NCBI RefSeq assembly: GCF_004296575.1
Contig: NZ_SAYT01000003.1
Location: forward strand, 186,001 to 250,000
From: Dyella amyloliquefaciens
GTDB taxonomy: Bacteria; Pseudomonadota; Gammaproteobacteria; Xanthomonadales; Rhodanobacteraceae
Length of the DNA stretch: 64,000 nt
Direction: 5' to 3'
In this document: one piece after another, positions 8,203-19,601 of the stretch
Numbering within the stretch: position 1 is the stretch's first letter
How the letters are laid out: every line of letters starts with the position of its first letter
The notes under the pieces: model-generated
Databases searched by the model: none
The model's input: the letters and a program-made list of their open reading frames with translations, nothing else
What the model was told of the DNA's origin: nothing
Made by a program: the position numbers and the translations under genes

Positions 8203-9408
8203 TCAACGCAACTCCGGTGCCTGCACCTTCCCGCCAGACGCACCGGCACGCCGCAGCATCCACGCCAGCACGGGCGGCGTCACCATCGCCGTGAGCAGCG
8301 ACATCGCCACGATGACGGCATAGATCTGTGCCGTGAACACCCCGGCGGACAGGCCGAGGCTGGCGATCACCACACCCACCTCGCCACGCGGCACCATGCC
8401 GAAGCCAACCATCGTGGCGCTACGCGGACCCAGCGAAAGTGCGCCGAGGAATCCGCCGATCAGCTTGGACGCAATGGCGATAAGCGTGACCACCAGCAAC
8501 ATGAGGCAGGCTTCCTTGCTGGCCAGCTGCGTCAGGTCGATCTTGCTGCCGGTCACCACGAAGAAGAACGGCGTGAGCAGGGCCAGCAGCGGCTGCGTCT
8601 GTTTCTCGAGCGCGTGCTGCTGCCGCGTCTCGGAGGCAATCATGCCGGCGAGGAACGCGCCGATGATGGCGGCGAGTCCGAACAGGGTGGATACGTAGGC
8701 CAGTCCGAGGCACAGCGCGAGCACGATGGCCAGGGCCGAGTGCGGGCTGCGTGGCGTATCCAGCCAGCTGGAGTTCCAGCGCATCATGCGCGCACCGCCC
8801 ACGCCGATCACCGCAATGAAGCCGACGGCGCCGGCCAGCACGGCCAGCAAGTGGAACAGGTCGACGCCTCCACCGCCCTGGATCGATACCACGACACCCA
8901 GCAGCAACATGGCGAGGATGTCGTCGATCACGGCGGCCCCGAGGATGACCTTGCTCTCGGTGCGCTGCAGTGCACCCAGCTCCTGCAGTACGCGCGCTGT
9001 GATGCCTGCCGACGTGGCGACGAAGGCCGCCGCGATGAACAGCGAACGGCTCCAGTCGAAGCCATTGCCATGGGCCCACACGCCACCCATGCCGAACGGC
9101 AGCAGCACGCCGAGCACGCCGACGAGGAAGGCCACCTTGCCGACCTTCTTCAGATCTTCGAGGCGGGTCTCCAGGCCAACGGAAAACAGCAGGAGCACCA
9201 CGCCGATTTCCGCCAGCACGTCCAGCGGCGTGCCCGAGGCGATCTGCTCGGGTGTGATCCAGCCAAGCACCGACGGACCGACCACGCAGCCTGCGGCGAT
9301 TTCGCCGACCACGCCCGGCAGCTTCAGGCGTTGCGCGATCTCCCCGCCGATCTGCGCGGCGACGAAGACAATGAAAAGCGTGAGCAGGATGTCACTGGCG
9401 TGATGCAT
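8203..9408 (-). CDS. CPA2-family cation:proton antiporter
   Basis: A 401-residue inner-membrane transporter with about 12 membrane segments filling most of its length. It shows the CPA2 (KefB/NapA-like) signatures GVVGEIAAGCVVGPSVLG near residue 40, LLFSVGLE near residue 75, the ion-binding Asp pair in AAVIDDILAML (D162-D163), and FGMVPRGEVGVVIASLGLS near residue 345. Unlike KefB/KefC it has no cytoplasmic TrkA-N domain, so it is a bare exchanger, probably Na+ or K+ against H+. The ATG at 9408 begins directly at the first helix. Confidence 0.85.
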   Translation of the reverse strand: MHHASDILLTLFIVFVAAQIGGEIAQRLKLPGVVGEIAAGCVVGPSVLGWITPEQIASGTPLDVLAEIGVVLLLFSVGLETRLEDLKKVGKVAFLVGVLGVLLPFGMGGVWAHGNGFDWSRSLFIAAAFVATSAGITARVLQELGALQRTESKVILGAAVIDDILAMLLLGVVVSIQGGGGVDLFHLLAVLAGAVGFIAVIGVGGARMMRWNSSWLDTPRSPHSALAIVLALCLGLAYVSTLFGLAAIIGAFLAGMIASETRQQHALEKQTQPLLALLTPFFFVVTGSKIDLTQLASKEACLMLLVVTLIAIASKLIGGFLGALSLGPRSATMVGFGMVPRGEVGVVIASLGLSAGVFTAQIYAVIVAMSLLTAMVTPPVLAWMLRRAGASGGKVQAPELR

Positions 9409-9471
9409 GCGGCGCTGGCTCGCAATGGAACAATGTCCTGCATGCTACCCGTTCACGCCAGGCAGCGCGCC

Positions 9472-10947
9472 TCAATCGGATGAGCGTGAAGGGCGCTTGC
9501 CGGCGTCGGGCTGCAGGCGGCTGAACACCCAGCTGGCCGTCGCCGTCACCACGCCAAGCAACAGCACGGTCCAGCGGAACGCGGGGATGTAGTCCTCGTG
9601 CGCGTGTCCCTGCAGCAAGGCCTCCATCAGCAGGGAGGCCAGCGCAATGCCGAAACTCATCGACAGGTACTGGGCCGTGGATGCCATGGAAGAGGCCTGC
9701 GACGCGTACTTCACGTCGAGGTCGTTGTAGATCAACGTGTTCATGGCGGTGTACTGCATGCCCATGAAGCCGCCGTAGATGAACACCATCAGGGCGATCA
9801 GCCACATCGGCGAACCCTTGCCGAGCAGCGCGAACGACGCGAGCAGCGCCGCGACAATCAATGTATTGGTGAACAGCAGTCGCCGATAACCGAACAGGTT
9901 GAGCAGGCGGTTGATGCCCCATTTGGCGGTAATCGAGCCGAGAGCCTGCGGTACCATCATCAGGCCGGCCATCAAGGGCGACCAGCCGCAGCCAACCTGC
10001 AGGAACAACACCAGCAACAGGAACATGCCCGACACGCCAAGGCGCGTGAACAGGTTGCCCGCCAGTGACACCCACACGCTGCGCACGCGCAGCAGGCTGA
10101 GGTCGGCCACCGGGTGATCGGTACGGCGGCTGTGCCACACGTAGATGCAACCGAACACGATGGCCAGCACACCGTATGCGCCGATGCGCGGCCACTGCAC
10201 ACCGCCACCGCTCGCCACTTCGGACGCGGTCAGCAGCATCGCCGAGGCCGCGGCGAACAACAGGAAACCCAGGATGTCGAAGCGGTGCGGATCGTCGAGC
10301 CGGTAGTCGGGCATGTCGCGGCGGTTCATCCACATGCCGACGATGCCGACCGGTACGTTGATGAGAAAGATCAGTCGCCACGACGTGTACTGCGCCAACG
10401 CACCACCGAGCAGCGGGCCGAGCACGGAGCCAAGCAGGCCTACCGTTGCCACGGTGCTCATCGATCTCACGAAATCGCGCTTCTCGATGCTGCGCACGAG
10501 CACGTAGCGACCCACCGGCATCAACGCAGCGCCACCAAGGCCCTGCAACACGCGCGCCGCGACGAGCTGGGGCAGGGTCTGCGCGATGCCGCACAGCAGG
10601 GAGCCCACGGTGAAGGTGCCGATGGCGGCGGCAAAGATCGGTCGCGTGCCGAAGCGGTCGCACAACCACGGGCTGGCGGGGATGAAGATCGCGAGTGTCA
10701 GCACGTAGCTGGTCAACGCCGTGCGCATGCCCAGCGGGGTGACGTTGAGCGCCTCCGCCATGGCTGGCACCGCCGTGTTGACGATGGTGGAATCCAGCGC
10801 CTGCATGAAGAACGCCGCGGCGACCAGCCAGATCAGGCCGCGATAGCGCTCATGCGACGACTCCGGAGGGTCGGCGGGTAGCGACGCCTCTTCGCCAGGG
10901 GGCGGAACGGGGAGGTTGGCCTCCGTGGCGGGGATGTGCTCGGGCAT
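9472..10947 (-). CDS. MFS transporter, DHA2 (EmrB/QacA) family
   Basis: A 491-residue, 14-helix drug:H+ antiporter-like protein. It has a cytoplasmic, proline-rich 35-residue N-terminal tail and then FMQALDSTIVNTAVPAMAEAL (the 'LDxTIVNVALP' motif of helix 1), a motif A-like DRFGTRPIF, and motif C in VGLLGSVLGPLLGGALAQ on helix 5. Substrate unknown; likely a multidrug or organic-anion exporter. The ATG at 10947 is chosen because GAGGGAC directly precedes it. The open frame continues upstream through the structured repeat at 10955-11222 but that extension is not judged to be protein. The repeat forms the whole immediate 5' leader. Confidence 0.85.
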   Translation of the reverse strand: MPEHIPATEANLPVPPPGEEASLPADPPESSHERYRGLIWLVAAAFFMQALDSTIVNTAVPAMAEALNVTPLGMRTALTSYVLTLAIFIPASPWLCDRFGTRPIFAAAIGTFTVGSLLCGIAQTLPQLVAARVLQGLGGAALMPVGRYVLVRSIEKRDFVRSMSTVATVGLLGSVLGPLLGGALAQYTSWRLIFLINVPVGIVGMWMNRRDMPDYRLDDPHRFDILGFLLFAAASAMLLTASEVASGGGVQWPRIGAYGVLAIVFGCIYVWHSRRTDHPVADLSLLRVRSVWVSLAGNLFTRLGVSGMFLLLVLFLQVGCGWSPLMAGLMMVPQALGSITAKWGINRLLNLFGYRRLLFTNTLIVAALLASFALLGKGSPMWLIALMVFIYGGFMGMQYTAMNTLIYNDLDVKYASQASSMASTAQYLSMSFGIALASLLMEALLQGHAHEDYIPAFRWTVLLLGVVTATASWVFSRLQPDAGKRPSRSSD

Positions 10948-10954
10948 GTCCCTC

Positions 10955-11222
10955 AGAGCCTGTTCAGTGTCTCCACGTGGCTCGCGCAGGGAGCTGTTTG
11001 CGCGCCAGCCAAGGAAGAACGATGGAGTGTATGTCGATACACGACGGAGTGATGACGCGGGATGGCGGGCAAACAGACCCTGCCCAAAGGGTTGATTACC
11101 GATGGCTGCCAGCGAGCGGCCCGCGGCTTGACCTGACGGCCAGTCAGGCGCGGCGCCACGGTCCGCTCGCTGGCAGCCATCGGTAGTCAACGCGAGCTAC
11201 GTGGAGACATTGAACAGGCTCT
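10955..11222. repeat. 268-nt structured element, copy 1
   Basis: The element is closed by 32-base terminal arms (10955-10986 and 11191-11222; 30 of 32 pair). Next to the right arm is a second stem of 28-base arms (11092-11119 with 11163-11190; 27 of 28 pair). Between 10987 and 11091 lies a third stem (10994-11007 with 11063-11076) that encloses the hairpin GTGTATGTCGATACAC (11027-11042). Together they predict a three-way junction. A second copy of exactly equal length and internal spacing is at 21374-21641: the loops are about 85% identical, while the 28-base stem differs at 10 positions that remain paired. It abuts the ribosome binding site of the DHA2 transporter gene. The transcribed strand is not known. 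Confidence 0.85.
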
Positions 11223-11380
11223 ATGATACCTGCTATGACAGCTTGCTTTCGTCGGCTGTCGCGTCCAAAGTCAGTGCCGTTTCATCTTAGGGTTTGCATG
11301 TGCGCGCGACGTCAAACACGTCGACGTGAATGCTGCGGGCCCTGGCAGGTTTCGACCATGACAGGTAGAGCAACGCCCAC

Positions 11381-11418
11381 ACGCGCCGGGACGGTTTCGT
11401 CCCGGCGCGTCGCTTTTT
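11381..11418 (+). terminator. Strong intrinsic terminator upstream of rnk
   Basis: A perfect 12-bp GC-rich stem (ACGCGCCGGGAC and its complement) with loop GGTTTC is followed by CGCTTTTT, a textbook rho-independent terminator oriented with the plus strand. No protein-coding gene ends just before it, since 11223-11380 holds none. It must therefore end a non-coding transcript (possibly including the 10955-11222 element read on the plus strand) or act as an attenuator in the rnk leader. Confidence 0.8.
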
Positions 11419-11468
11419 CAAGGTCATCAGCAGGTGGATGCCATGGGCATCCGCGGACAGGAGTCATC

Positions 11469-11879
11469 ATGAGCATCAAGCCACCCATCGTCATTTCCCG
11501 CCTGGATCTGGAGCGTATCGACGCACTCCTCGAACGCATGCCGCACTCGCAGCTGGCGCAGTACGACGCGCTGCGCGCAGAGCTGGATCGCGCCGAGGTG
11601 GTGGAGCCCGCGCAGGTGCCGGCCGATGTGGTGACGATGAACTCCGTCGTCACCTTCGAGGACGAGAACAGCAGCGACGAGCTGACCGTGAGCCTGGTGT
11701 ATCCCTCGGGCGCCGGTGTGCCGGGCGCAGTGTCGATCTTCGCGCCCGTCGGCAGTGCGCTGCTTGGGCTGGCGGTCGGCCAATACATCGAATGGCCCAT
11801 GCCGGACGGACGTTCGCGTCGCTTGCGCGTGCTCGAGATCGAATACCAGCCGGAGTCTGCCGGCGACCTGCATCGCTGA
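11469..11879 (+). CDS. rnk: Nucleoside diphosphate kinase regulator Rnk
   Basis: A 136-residue protein with a short helical N terminus (PPIVISRLDLERIDALLERM) and a GreA/GreB-like C-terminal domain (VTMNSVVTFEDENSSDELTV through GQYIEWPMPDG). Rnk binds RNA polymerase in the secondary-channel region and in Escherichia coli and Pseudomonas affects NDP kinase levels. ndk itself is 51 kb away in this window. The ATG at 11469 is preceded by ACAGGAG. A terminator at 11381-11418 lies between any upstream promoter and this gene. Confidence 0.9.
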   Translation: MSIKPPIVISRLDLERIDALLERMPHSQLAQYDALRAELDRAEVVEPAQVPADVVTMNSVVTFEDENSSDELTVSLVYPSGAGVPGAVSIFAPVGSALLGLAVGQYIEWPMPDGRSRRLRVLEIEYQPESAGDLHR

Positions 11880-11888
11880 GCGATGCGA

Positions 11889-11916
11889 GCCCCGGGCCGG
11901 TATGTCTGCCCGGGGC
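11889..11916. terminator. Hairpin between rnk and PAP2 gene
   Basis: A 9-bp perfect GC stem (GCCCCGGGC at 11889-11897 with 11908-11916) lies 10 bases after rnk, between convergent genes. It has no T-run, so it is a weak candidate terminator for either strand. Confidence 0.4.
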
Positions 11917-11924
11917 CATTCACA

Positions 11925-12545
11925 TCAGTCGAAATGGTGCGAATAGCCGATACGGAAGCCGTCCGGCAGCACGCTCAACGTCCAGGGCGATTCGCGATGC
12001 ATGGCCCAAAGGCCCATGCCGGTACCGATGGCGGCACCTACCAGCACGTCGCTTTGCCAATGGCCGAGGGTCTTCACGCGCGCGACGGCCGCATAGGCGG
12101 GTAGCAGCGTGAGCAGGTAGGTGGAGGGATGCTCGCTGCCGTAGGTGGCAATGAAGGGCGTCACGGCCGCCGAGATGGCGCCCACCTCGTTGCTGGGGAA
12201 GCTGTGTGCTCCCCAACCCTGGAAGAACTTGTTGGGATCGTTGGTCTGCGAGGGGCGCTCGCGCTGGAAGATCCACTTCATGGTCTGCGTGGTGATGGCG
12301 GTGGTCACCATGGCATCGGCCGATCGCCAGAAGGTGTCGCCGAGGCGGTCCTGGTCGCCCAGCCAGAGTGCGCCACCACCGACGGTGAGCACGGTGCCGT
12401 AGAACAGGATGTTCTGGTTGCTGCGCTTCCAGATGCCGCTGTTGTCGTAGTGGACGGTGTGGTCGATGCCGAAAGGACCACCTCCGGCCTGGGCCGCGCC
12501 ACTCGCGACCGCCATGGCCAGAATGGCCAGTTTGAAGATACGCAC
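11925..12545 (-). CDS. PAP2-family phosphatase, exported (paralogue 1)
   Basis: A 206-residue protein with a cleavable signal (residues 1-20, ending GAAQA). It carries the three PAP2/acid-phosphatase motifs: K90-x6-R97-P98 in KWIFQRERP, the SFPSNEV segment at 115-121 in place of PSGH, and R156-x5-H162-x3-D166 in RVKTLGHWQSD. The usual PSGH histidine is replaced by Glu (E120). It probably acts on phosphate monoesters or lipid pyrophosphates in the periplasm. It is about 65-70% identical by eye to its neighbour at 12705-13325, so the two are a tandem duplication on the minus strand. Confidence 0.82.
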   Translation of the reverse strand: MRIFKLAILAMAVASGAAQAGGGPFGIDHTVHYDNSGIWKRSNQNILFYGTVLTVGGGALWLGDQDRLGDTFWRSADAMVTTAITTQTMKWIFQRERPSQTNDPNKFFQGWGAHSFPSNEVGAISAAVTPFIATYGSEHPSTYLLTLLPAYAAVARVKTLGHWQSDVLVGAAIGTGMGLWAMHRESPWTLSVLPDGFRIGYSHHFD

Positions 12546-12704
12546 TTGCTGATTTTCCCCTGTCCGCGGGCCAGACGCCGCGGTCGCAAGAAATTGTAGG
12601 GGAGGCAGCTTTCCCGCGCCTTATGGCGAGGTCAGGGCAGGCCGACGGCGTCAGTCGGCCTCATGGTCGTCTTGTGGCCGTGCCAAGCAAAGCAGTGCGT
12701 CTGG

Positions 12705-13325
12705 TCAGTCGAACTTGTGCGAATAGCCGATCTGAAAGCCCCCGGGCAGCAGCGAGATGATCCAGGGCGACTCGCGATGGGTGGCCCAGAAGCCGACACC
12801 GACACCGATCCCGGCGCCGACCAGCACGTCGCTTTGCCAGTGACCATGGGTCTTCACGCGCGCTACGGCATCGTAGGCGGGCAGCAAGGCCAGGAGGTAG
12901 ACCGAAGGATGATCGTTGCCGTACGTGATCATGAAAGGCGTGACCGCCGCAGTGATGCTCGCCACTTCGCCGCTGGGGAAGCTCTGCGCGTGCCAACCCT
13001 GGAACCACTGGTTGGGAGAGTCCGTCTGCGAAGGACGTTCGCGCTGGAACGTCCACTTCAGCACCTGGGTACTGGCGGCCGTGACGACCATGGAGTCGAC
13101 CGAGCGCCAGAAGGTATCGCCGAGTTTGTCCTGATCGCCCAGCCAGATTGCGCCGCCGGCGATGGTGAGGATGCTGCCGTAGACCAGGATCTCCTGGTTG
13201 CTGCGCTTCCAGATGCCGCTGTCGTCGTAGGCCACCGTGTGGTCCAGCCCGAGGAGACCGCTGCCGGCCCAGGCAGGGCTCGTGGCGAGCGCAATCACGT
13301 ATATCACCCATCGAAAGCTGCGCAT
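12705..13325 (-). CDS. PAP2-family phosphatase, exported (paralogue 2)
   Basis: A 206-residue paralogue of the gene at 11925-12545 with equal length and no gaps in the alignment. It has a signal peptide ending SPAWA (residue 20), then KWTFQRERP, SFPSGEV and RVKTHGHWQSD. As in the sister gene the PSGH histidine is Glu. It lies 159 bases upstream of paralogue 1 on the same strand. An 8-bp hairpin (AGGCCGAC with GTCGGCCT, near 12645-12662) lies between the two. It is divergent from ligA with a 131-base shared promoter region. Confidence 0.82.
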   Translation of the reverse strand: MRSFRWVIYVIALATSPAWAGSGLLGLDHTVAYDDSGIWKRSNQEILVYGSILTIAGGAIWLGDQDKLGDTFWRSVDSMVVTAASTQVLKWTFQRERPSQTDSPNQWFQGWHAQSFPSGEVASITAAVTPFMITYGNDHPSVYLLALLPAYDAVARVKTHGHWQSDVLVGAGIGVGVGFWATHRESPWIISLLPGGFQIGYSHKFD

Positions 13326-13456
13326 GGTCTGCCTCCCAGCCGGAGTGCCAGCGTCAACAACGCGTTCCGGACGCTACTCCGCCGGACTGACATTCGGCTT
13401 AGCAAACGCGAAAAAGGCGCCCGTGCCGGTAAACTTCGGCTCATGAGGACACCTGA

Positions 13457-16800
<3,344 letters not shown>

Positions 16801-16804
16801 CACG

Positions 16805-17194
16805 GTGTCCTTGTTGCCGGCCATCCATCATGTGGCGTTGATCTGTTCGGACTACGCGCGTTCCAAGGCGTTCTACAGCGAGACGCTGGGCTTTCGCATC
16901 ATTCGCGAGGTGTACCGGAAGGAACGCGACTCGTGGAAGCTTGATCTGGAAGTGAGCCCGGGCGTGAGCCTGGAGCTGTTTTCCTTTCCTTCGCCACCGT
17001 CGCGTCCGTCGCGGCCCGAAGCGCAGGGTTTGCGGCACCTGGCGTTCGCCGTGCCGGATATCGATGCGGTGATCGCCACGCTGCAGGAGCGTGGCGTCAC
17101 ATGCGAACCCGTGCGCATCGATGAATACACGGGGCGACGTTTCACCTTCTTCGCCGATCCGGACGATTTGCCGATCGAATTGTACGAACAGTAA
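16805..17194 (+). CDS. VOC-superfamily glyoxalase-like protein (YaeR/GloA2 type)
   Basis: A 129-residue single-domain vicinal-oxygen-chelate protein: HHVALICSDYARSKAFYSETLGF at the N terminus (metal-binding His), LDLEVSPGVSLELF in the middle (Glu ligand), LRHLAFAVPDID (second His) and RFTFFADPDDLPIELYE (terminal Glu). This matches the YaeR/GloA2 group, proposed to act on lactoylglutathione-like adducts. The substrate is not known. The start is a GTG at 16805 with GGAGG 8 bases upstream. It is third in the ligA-epmA unit. Confidence 0.8.
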   Translation: MSLLPAIHHVALICSDYARSKAFYSETLGFRIIREVYRKERDSWKLDLEVSPGVSLELFSFPSPPSRPSRPEAQGLRHLAFAVPDIDAVIATLQERGVTCEPVRIDEYTGRRFTFFADPDDLPIELYEQ

Positions 17195-17235
17195 GCATCA
17201 GCCGTGTCGGCGCCGTAAACGTGTTTAGACTCTTA

Positions 17236-17265
17236 CCGTCATCCCGGCTTTCGCCGGAATGACGG
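17236..17265. repeat. Short palindromic intergenic repeat
   Basis: A 30-nt inverted repeat opens CCGTCATCCCGGC and closes GCCGGAATGACGG. It has the same GTCATtCCcGC...GAATGAC theme as the repeats at 57706-57876 and 59271-59352. It follows the VOC gene and faces the end of aqpZ, so it may also act as a transcription end signal. Confidence 0.65.
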
Positions 17266-17310
17266 CAGAGAAGGGTGACGATCTGGAAGAAGCGATCATC
17301 CGCGTGGCGA

Positions 17311-18012
17311 TCAGTCCCTCGCATCCAGCAGATGTTTGTAGATCAACCCGCCCACGACGCCGCCGATCAACGGAACCAGCCAGAACATCCACAGCTGTCC
17401 CATGGCCCAGCTTCCCTGGAACACGGCAACCGCCGTGCTGCGTGCCGGATTGACCGAGGTGTTGGTGATCGGAATGGAGATCAGGTGGATCAGGGTAAGC
17501 GCGAGGCCGATCGCCAGTGGCGCAAAGCCGGTCGGTGCCAGCTTGTGCGTGCTGCCGTTGATCACGATCAGGAAGAAAGCGGTCAGCACGAACTCGGCGA
17601 TCATGCAGGCGTGCAGCGAATACTTCCCTGGCGAGTGCTCGCCGTAACCGTTGGAAGCGAAACCGCCCGCAACAGGATCAAACACGGGCCGGCCGCTGGC
17701 GATCAGGTAAATGGTGCCACCGGCAATGATGCCGCCCACCACCTGGGCGATCCAGTAGGGAACCACGTCCTTGGCCGGGAAACGGCCGCTTGCCCACATG
17801 CCGGCGGTCACGGCTGGGTTGAAATGGGCACCGGATATATGGCCCACCGCATAGGCCATGGTGACCACGGTAAGACCGAAGGCGAGCGCGACACCGGCGA
17901 AACCGATGCCCAGCTCGGGAAAGGTCGCAGCGAAAACCGCGCTGCCGCAACCGCCAAAGACCAGCCAGAACGTACCGAAGAACTCAGCTCCCAAACGCTT
18001 GCCCATACTCAT
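17311..18012 (-). CDS. aqpZ: Aquaporin Z
   Basis: A 233-residue, six-helix water channel. Both pore half-helices carry NPA (HFNPAVTAG at 65-67 and SVNPARSTA at 188-190), with the selectivity-filter Arg191 directly after the second. The N terminus [21 protein letters not shown] and the [10 protein letters not shown] stretch are typical of AqpZ rather than glycerol facilitators. The ATG at 18012 has AAGGAGAG 7 bases upstream; the longer open frame upstream is not supported. It is divergent from the MFS symporter gene. Confidence 0.93.
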   Translation of the reverse strand: MSMGKRLGAEFFGTFWLVFGGCGSAVFAATFPELGIGFAGVALAFGLTVVTMAYAVGHISGAHFNPAVTAGMWASGRFPAKDVVPYWIAQVVGGIIAGGTIYLIASGRPVFDPVAGGFASNGYGEHSPGKYSLHACMIAEFVLTAFFLIVINGSTHKLAPTGFAPLAIGLALTLIHLISIPITNTSVNPARSTAVAVFQGSWAMGQLWMFWLVPLIGGVVGGLIYKHLLDARD

Positions 18013-18229
18013 GGGGACTCTCCTTGCAGGTTTCAGGGGAAAGCTCTCGCGCATCCGTGCGTCACTTCCACAAAGCTCCTGATCCGGTGCTGCCTCCTGG
18101 GGCGGGCCCGGGAAGCGGGCATAGGCTAGCAAAACCCTAGATCGCGATTGGATGAAGACCGACAGGGTTTCTCGCCTTCACCTTTGTGTATGCTGCCGCG
18201 TCGCTTACACCAAGAGTGCGAGATCGCTG

Positions 18230-19549
18230 ATGGCGCAAGTCGCTTCGTCCACTTCACCGATGGCGCCGGCCAGCCGCGCGCTGTCCGGCCGGGATATCCA
18301 GACCCTGCTGCTCGCCTCGCTGGGCGGTGCAATGGAGTTCTACGATTTCGTGGTCTTCGTGTTCTTCGCGCTGCCGCTGAGCCACCTGTTCTTCCCGCCG
18401 AATACCGCGCCCTGGCTGGCCCAGCTGCAGGTCTACGGCATCTTCGCGGCGGGCTACCTCGCGCGGCCCCTGGGCGGCATCGTGATGGCTCACTTCGGCG
18501 ACCGGCAGGGTCGCAAGCGCATGTTCACGCTCAGCGTGTTCCTGATGGCGCTGCCCACGCTGGCGATCGGCCTGCTGCCGGTCTATGCCCAGGTGGGCGT
18601 GCTGGCGCCCCTGCTGTTGCTGGTGATGCGCGTGGTGCAGGGCGTGGCCATCGGCGGCGAGGTGCCCGGCGCCTGGGTGTTCGTGGCCGAACATGCGCCC
18701 CCGGGCCGGGTCGGTTTCGCCTGCGCCTGCCTGACCTCCGGTCTCACGGCCGGCATTCTGATCGGCTCGCTGACGGCGGCATGGATCAACCATCATCTCG
18801 CGCCGGAGCAGGTGCTGGGCTGGGGCTGGCGCCTGCCATTCCTGCTGGGCGGTGTATTTGGCTTCATCGCGGTATGGCTGCGCCGCTGGCTCAGCGAGAC
18901 GCCGGTGTTTGCGCAGCTGCGCGAACGCAAAGCCTTGAGCAGCGAGCTGCCCCTGCGTACGGTTCTGGCCGGCCATGGCGGCAGCGTGCTGCTGTCGATG
19001 GCGGTGACCTGGACGCTCACGGCAGCGATCCTGGTGCTGATCCTGATGCTGCCGAACCTGGCGCAGAAGCCGTTCGGCATCGCACCGGACGTAGCCTTTC
19101 TCGGCAACAGCGTGGCGGCCTTCTGCCTGGGGCTGGGTTGCCTGGCCTATGGCTGGCTGACCGATCGCATCGGTGCGGCCCGGGCCCTGCTGGTCGGCTC
19201 GCTGGCACTGATCGCCGCCACCTACGCCCTGTTTGCCGACCTGGGCGCGGGCGGCGCGCATTTCCTGCCCTTGTATGCACTTACCGGTTTCATGGTGGGC
19301 AGCGTGGGCGTGGTCCCGACGGTGATGGTGATGGCGTTTCCCGCACCCATCCGCTATTCGGGCATTTCGTTTGCGTACAACGTGGCCTATGCCGCGTTTG
19401 GCGCGACCACCGCGACGCTGATCGGCTACCTCGGCGAACGCGTCGGACACATGGCGCCGGCGCATTACGTCGCCATGACTGCCGTGGTCAGCATCGTGGC
19501 GGCGCTGTGGCTGATGGTGTCCAGGCGCGGGGAAGCGCTGGAGGGATAA
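18230..19549 (+). CDS. MFS metabolite:H+ symporter (ProP/MHS family)
   Basis: A 439-residue, 12-helix transporter. It has the MHS signatures LGGAMEFYDFVVFVFFALPLS on helix 1, the AGYLARPLGGIVMAHFGDRQGRKR loop between helices 2 and 3 (motif A), and RVVQGVAIGGEVPGAWVFVAEHA on helices 4-5. Family members import osmolytes or organic acids such as proline/betaine, citrate or alpha-ketoglutarate; the substrate cannot be read here. The ATG at 18230 fits the helix positions; an open frame extends upstream to 18152. Confidence 0.82.
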   Translation: MAQVASSTSPMAPASRALSGRDIQTLLLASLGGAMEFYDFVVFVFFALPLSHLFFPPNTAPWLAQLQVYGIFAAGYLARPLGGIVMAHFGDRQGRKRMFTLSVFLMALPTLAIGLLPVYAQVGVLAPLLLLVMRVVQGVAIGGEVPGAWVFVAEHAPPGRVGFACACLTSGLTAGILIGSLTAAWINHHLAPEQVLGWGWRLPFLLGGVFGFIAVWLRRWLSETPVFAQLRERKALSSELPLRTVLAGHGGSVLLSMAVTWTLTAAILVLILMLPNLAQKPFGIAPDVAFLGNSVAAFCLGLGCLAYGWLTDRIGAARALLVGSLALIAATYALFADLGAGGAHFLPLYALTGFMVGSVGVVPTVMVMAFPAPIRYSGISFAYNVAYAAFGATTATLIGYLGERVGHMAPAHYVAMTAVVSIVAALWLMVSRRGEALEG

Positions 19550-19560
19550 AGCGGCGACCG

Positions 19561-19580
19561 GGCGGAGGCACTGCTCCGCC
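19561..19580. terminator. Hairpin between MFS and hflD genes
   Basis: A 7-bp stem (GGCGGAG with CTCCGCC) and 6-base loop lie between convergent stop codons. There is no clear T-run. Confidence 0.35.
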
Positions 19581-19601
19581 GGTACGATCGATGCCGCCGG
19601 A

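Noticed and set aside
9472-11190. Open frame extending the DHA2 pump upstream through the structured element; the mnmA frame (20236-21609) is extended the same way, with shared peptides such as STYTPSFFL and WRANSS
   Set aside because: The shared peptides come from DNA identity in the element's loops, while residues in the stems change freely. Proper ribosome binding sites and the conserved protein starts lie at the downstream edge. The peptide similarity is a by-product of the repeat.
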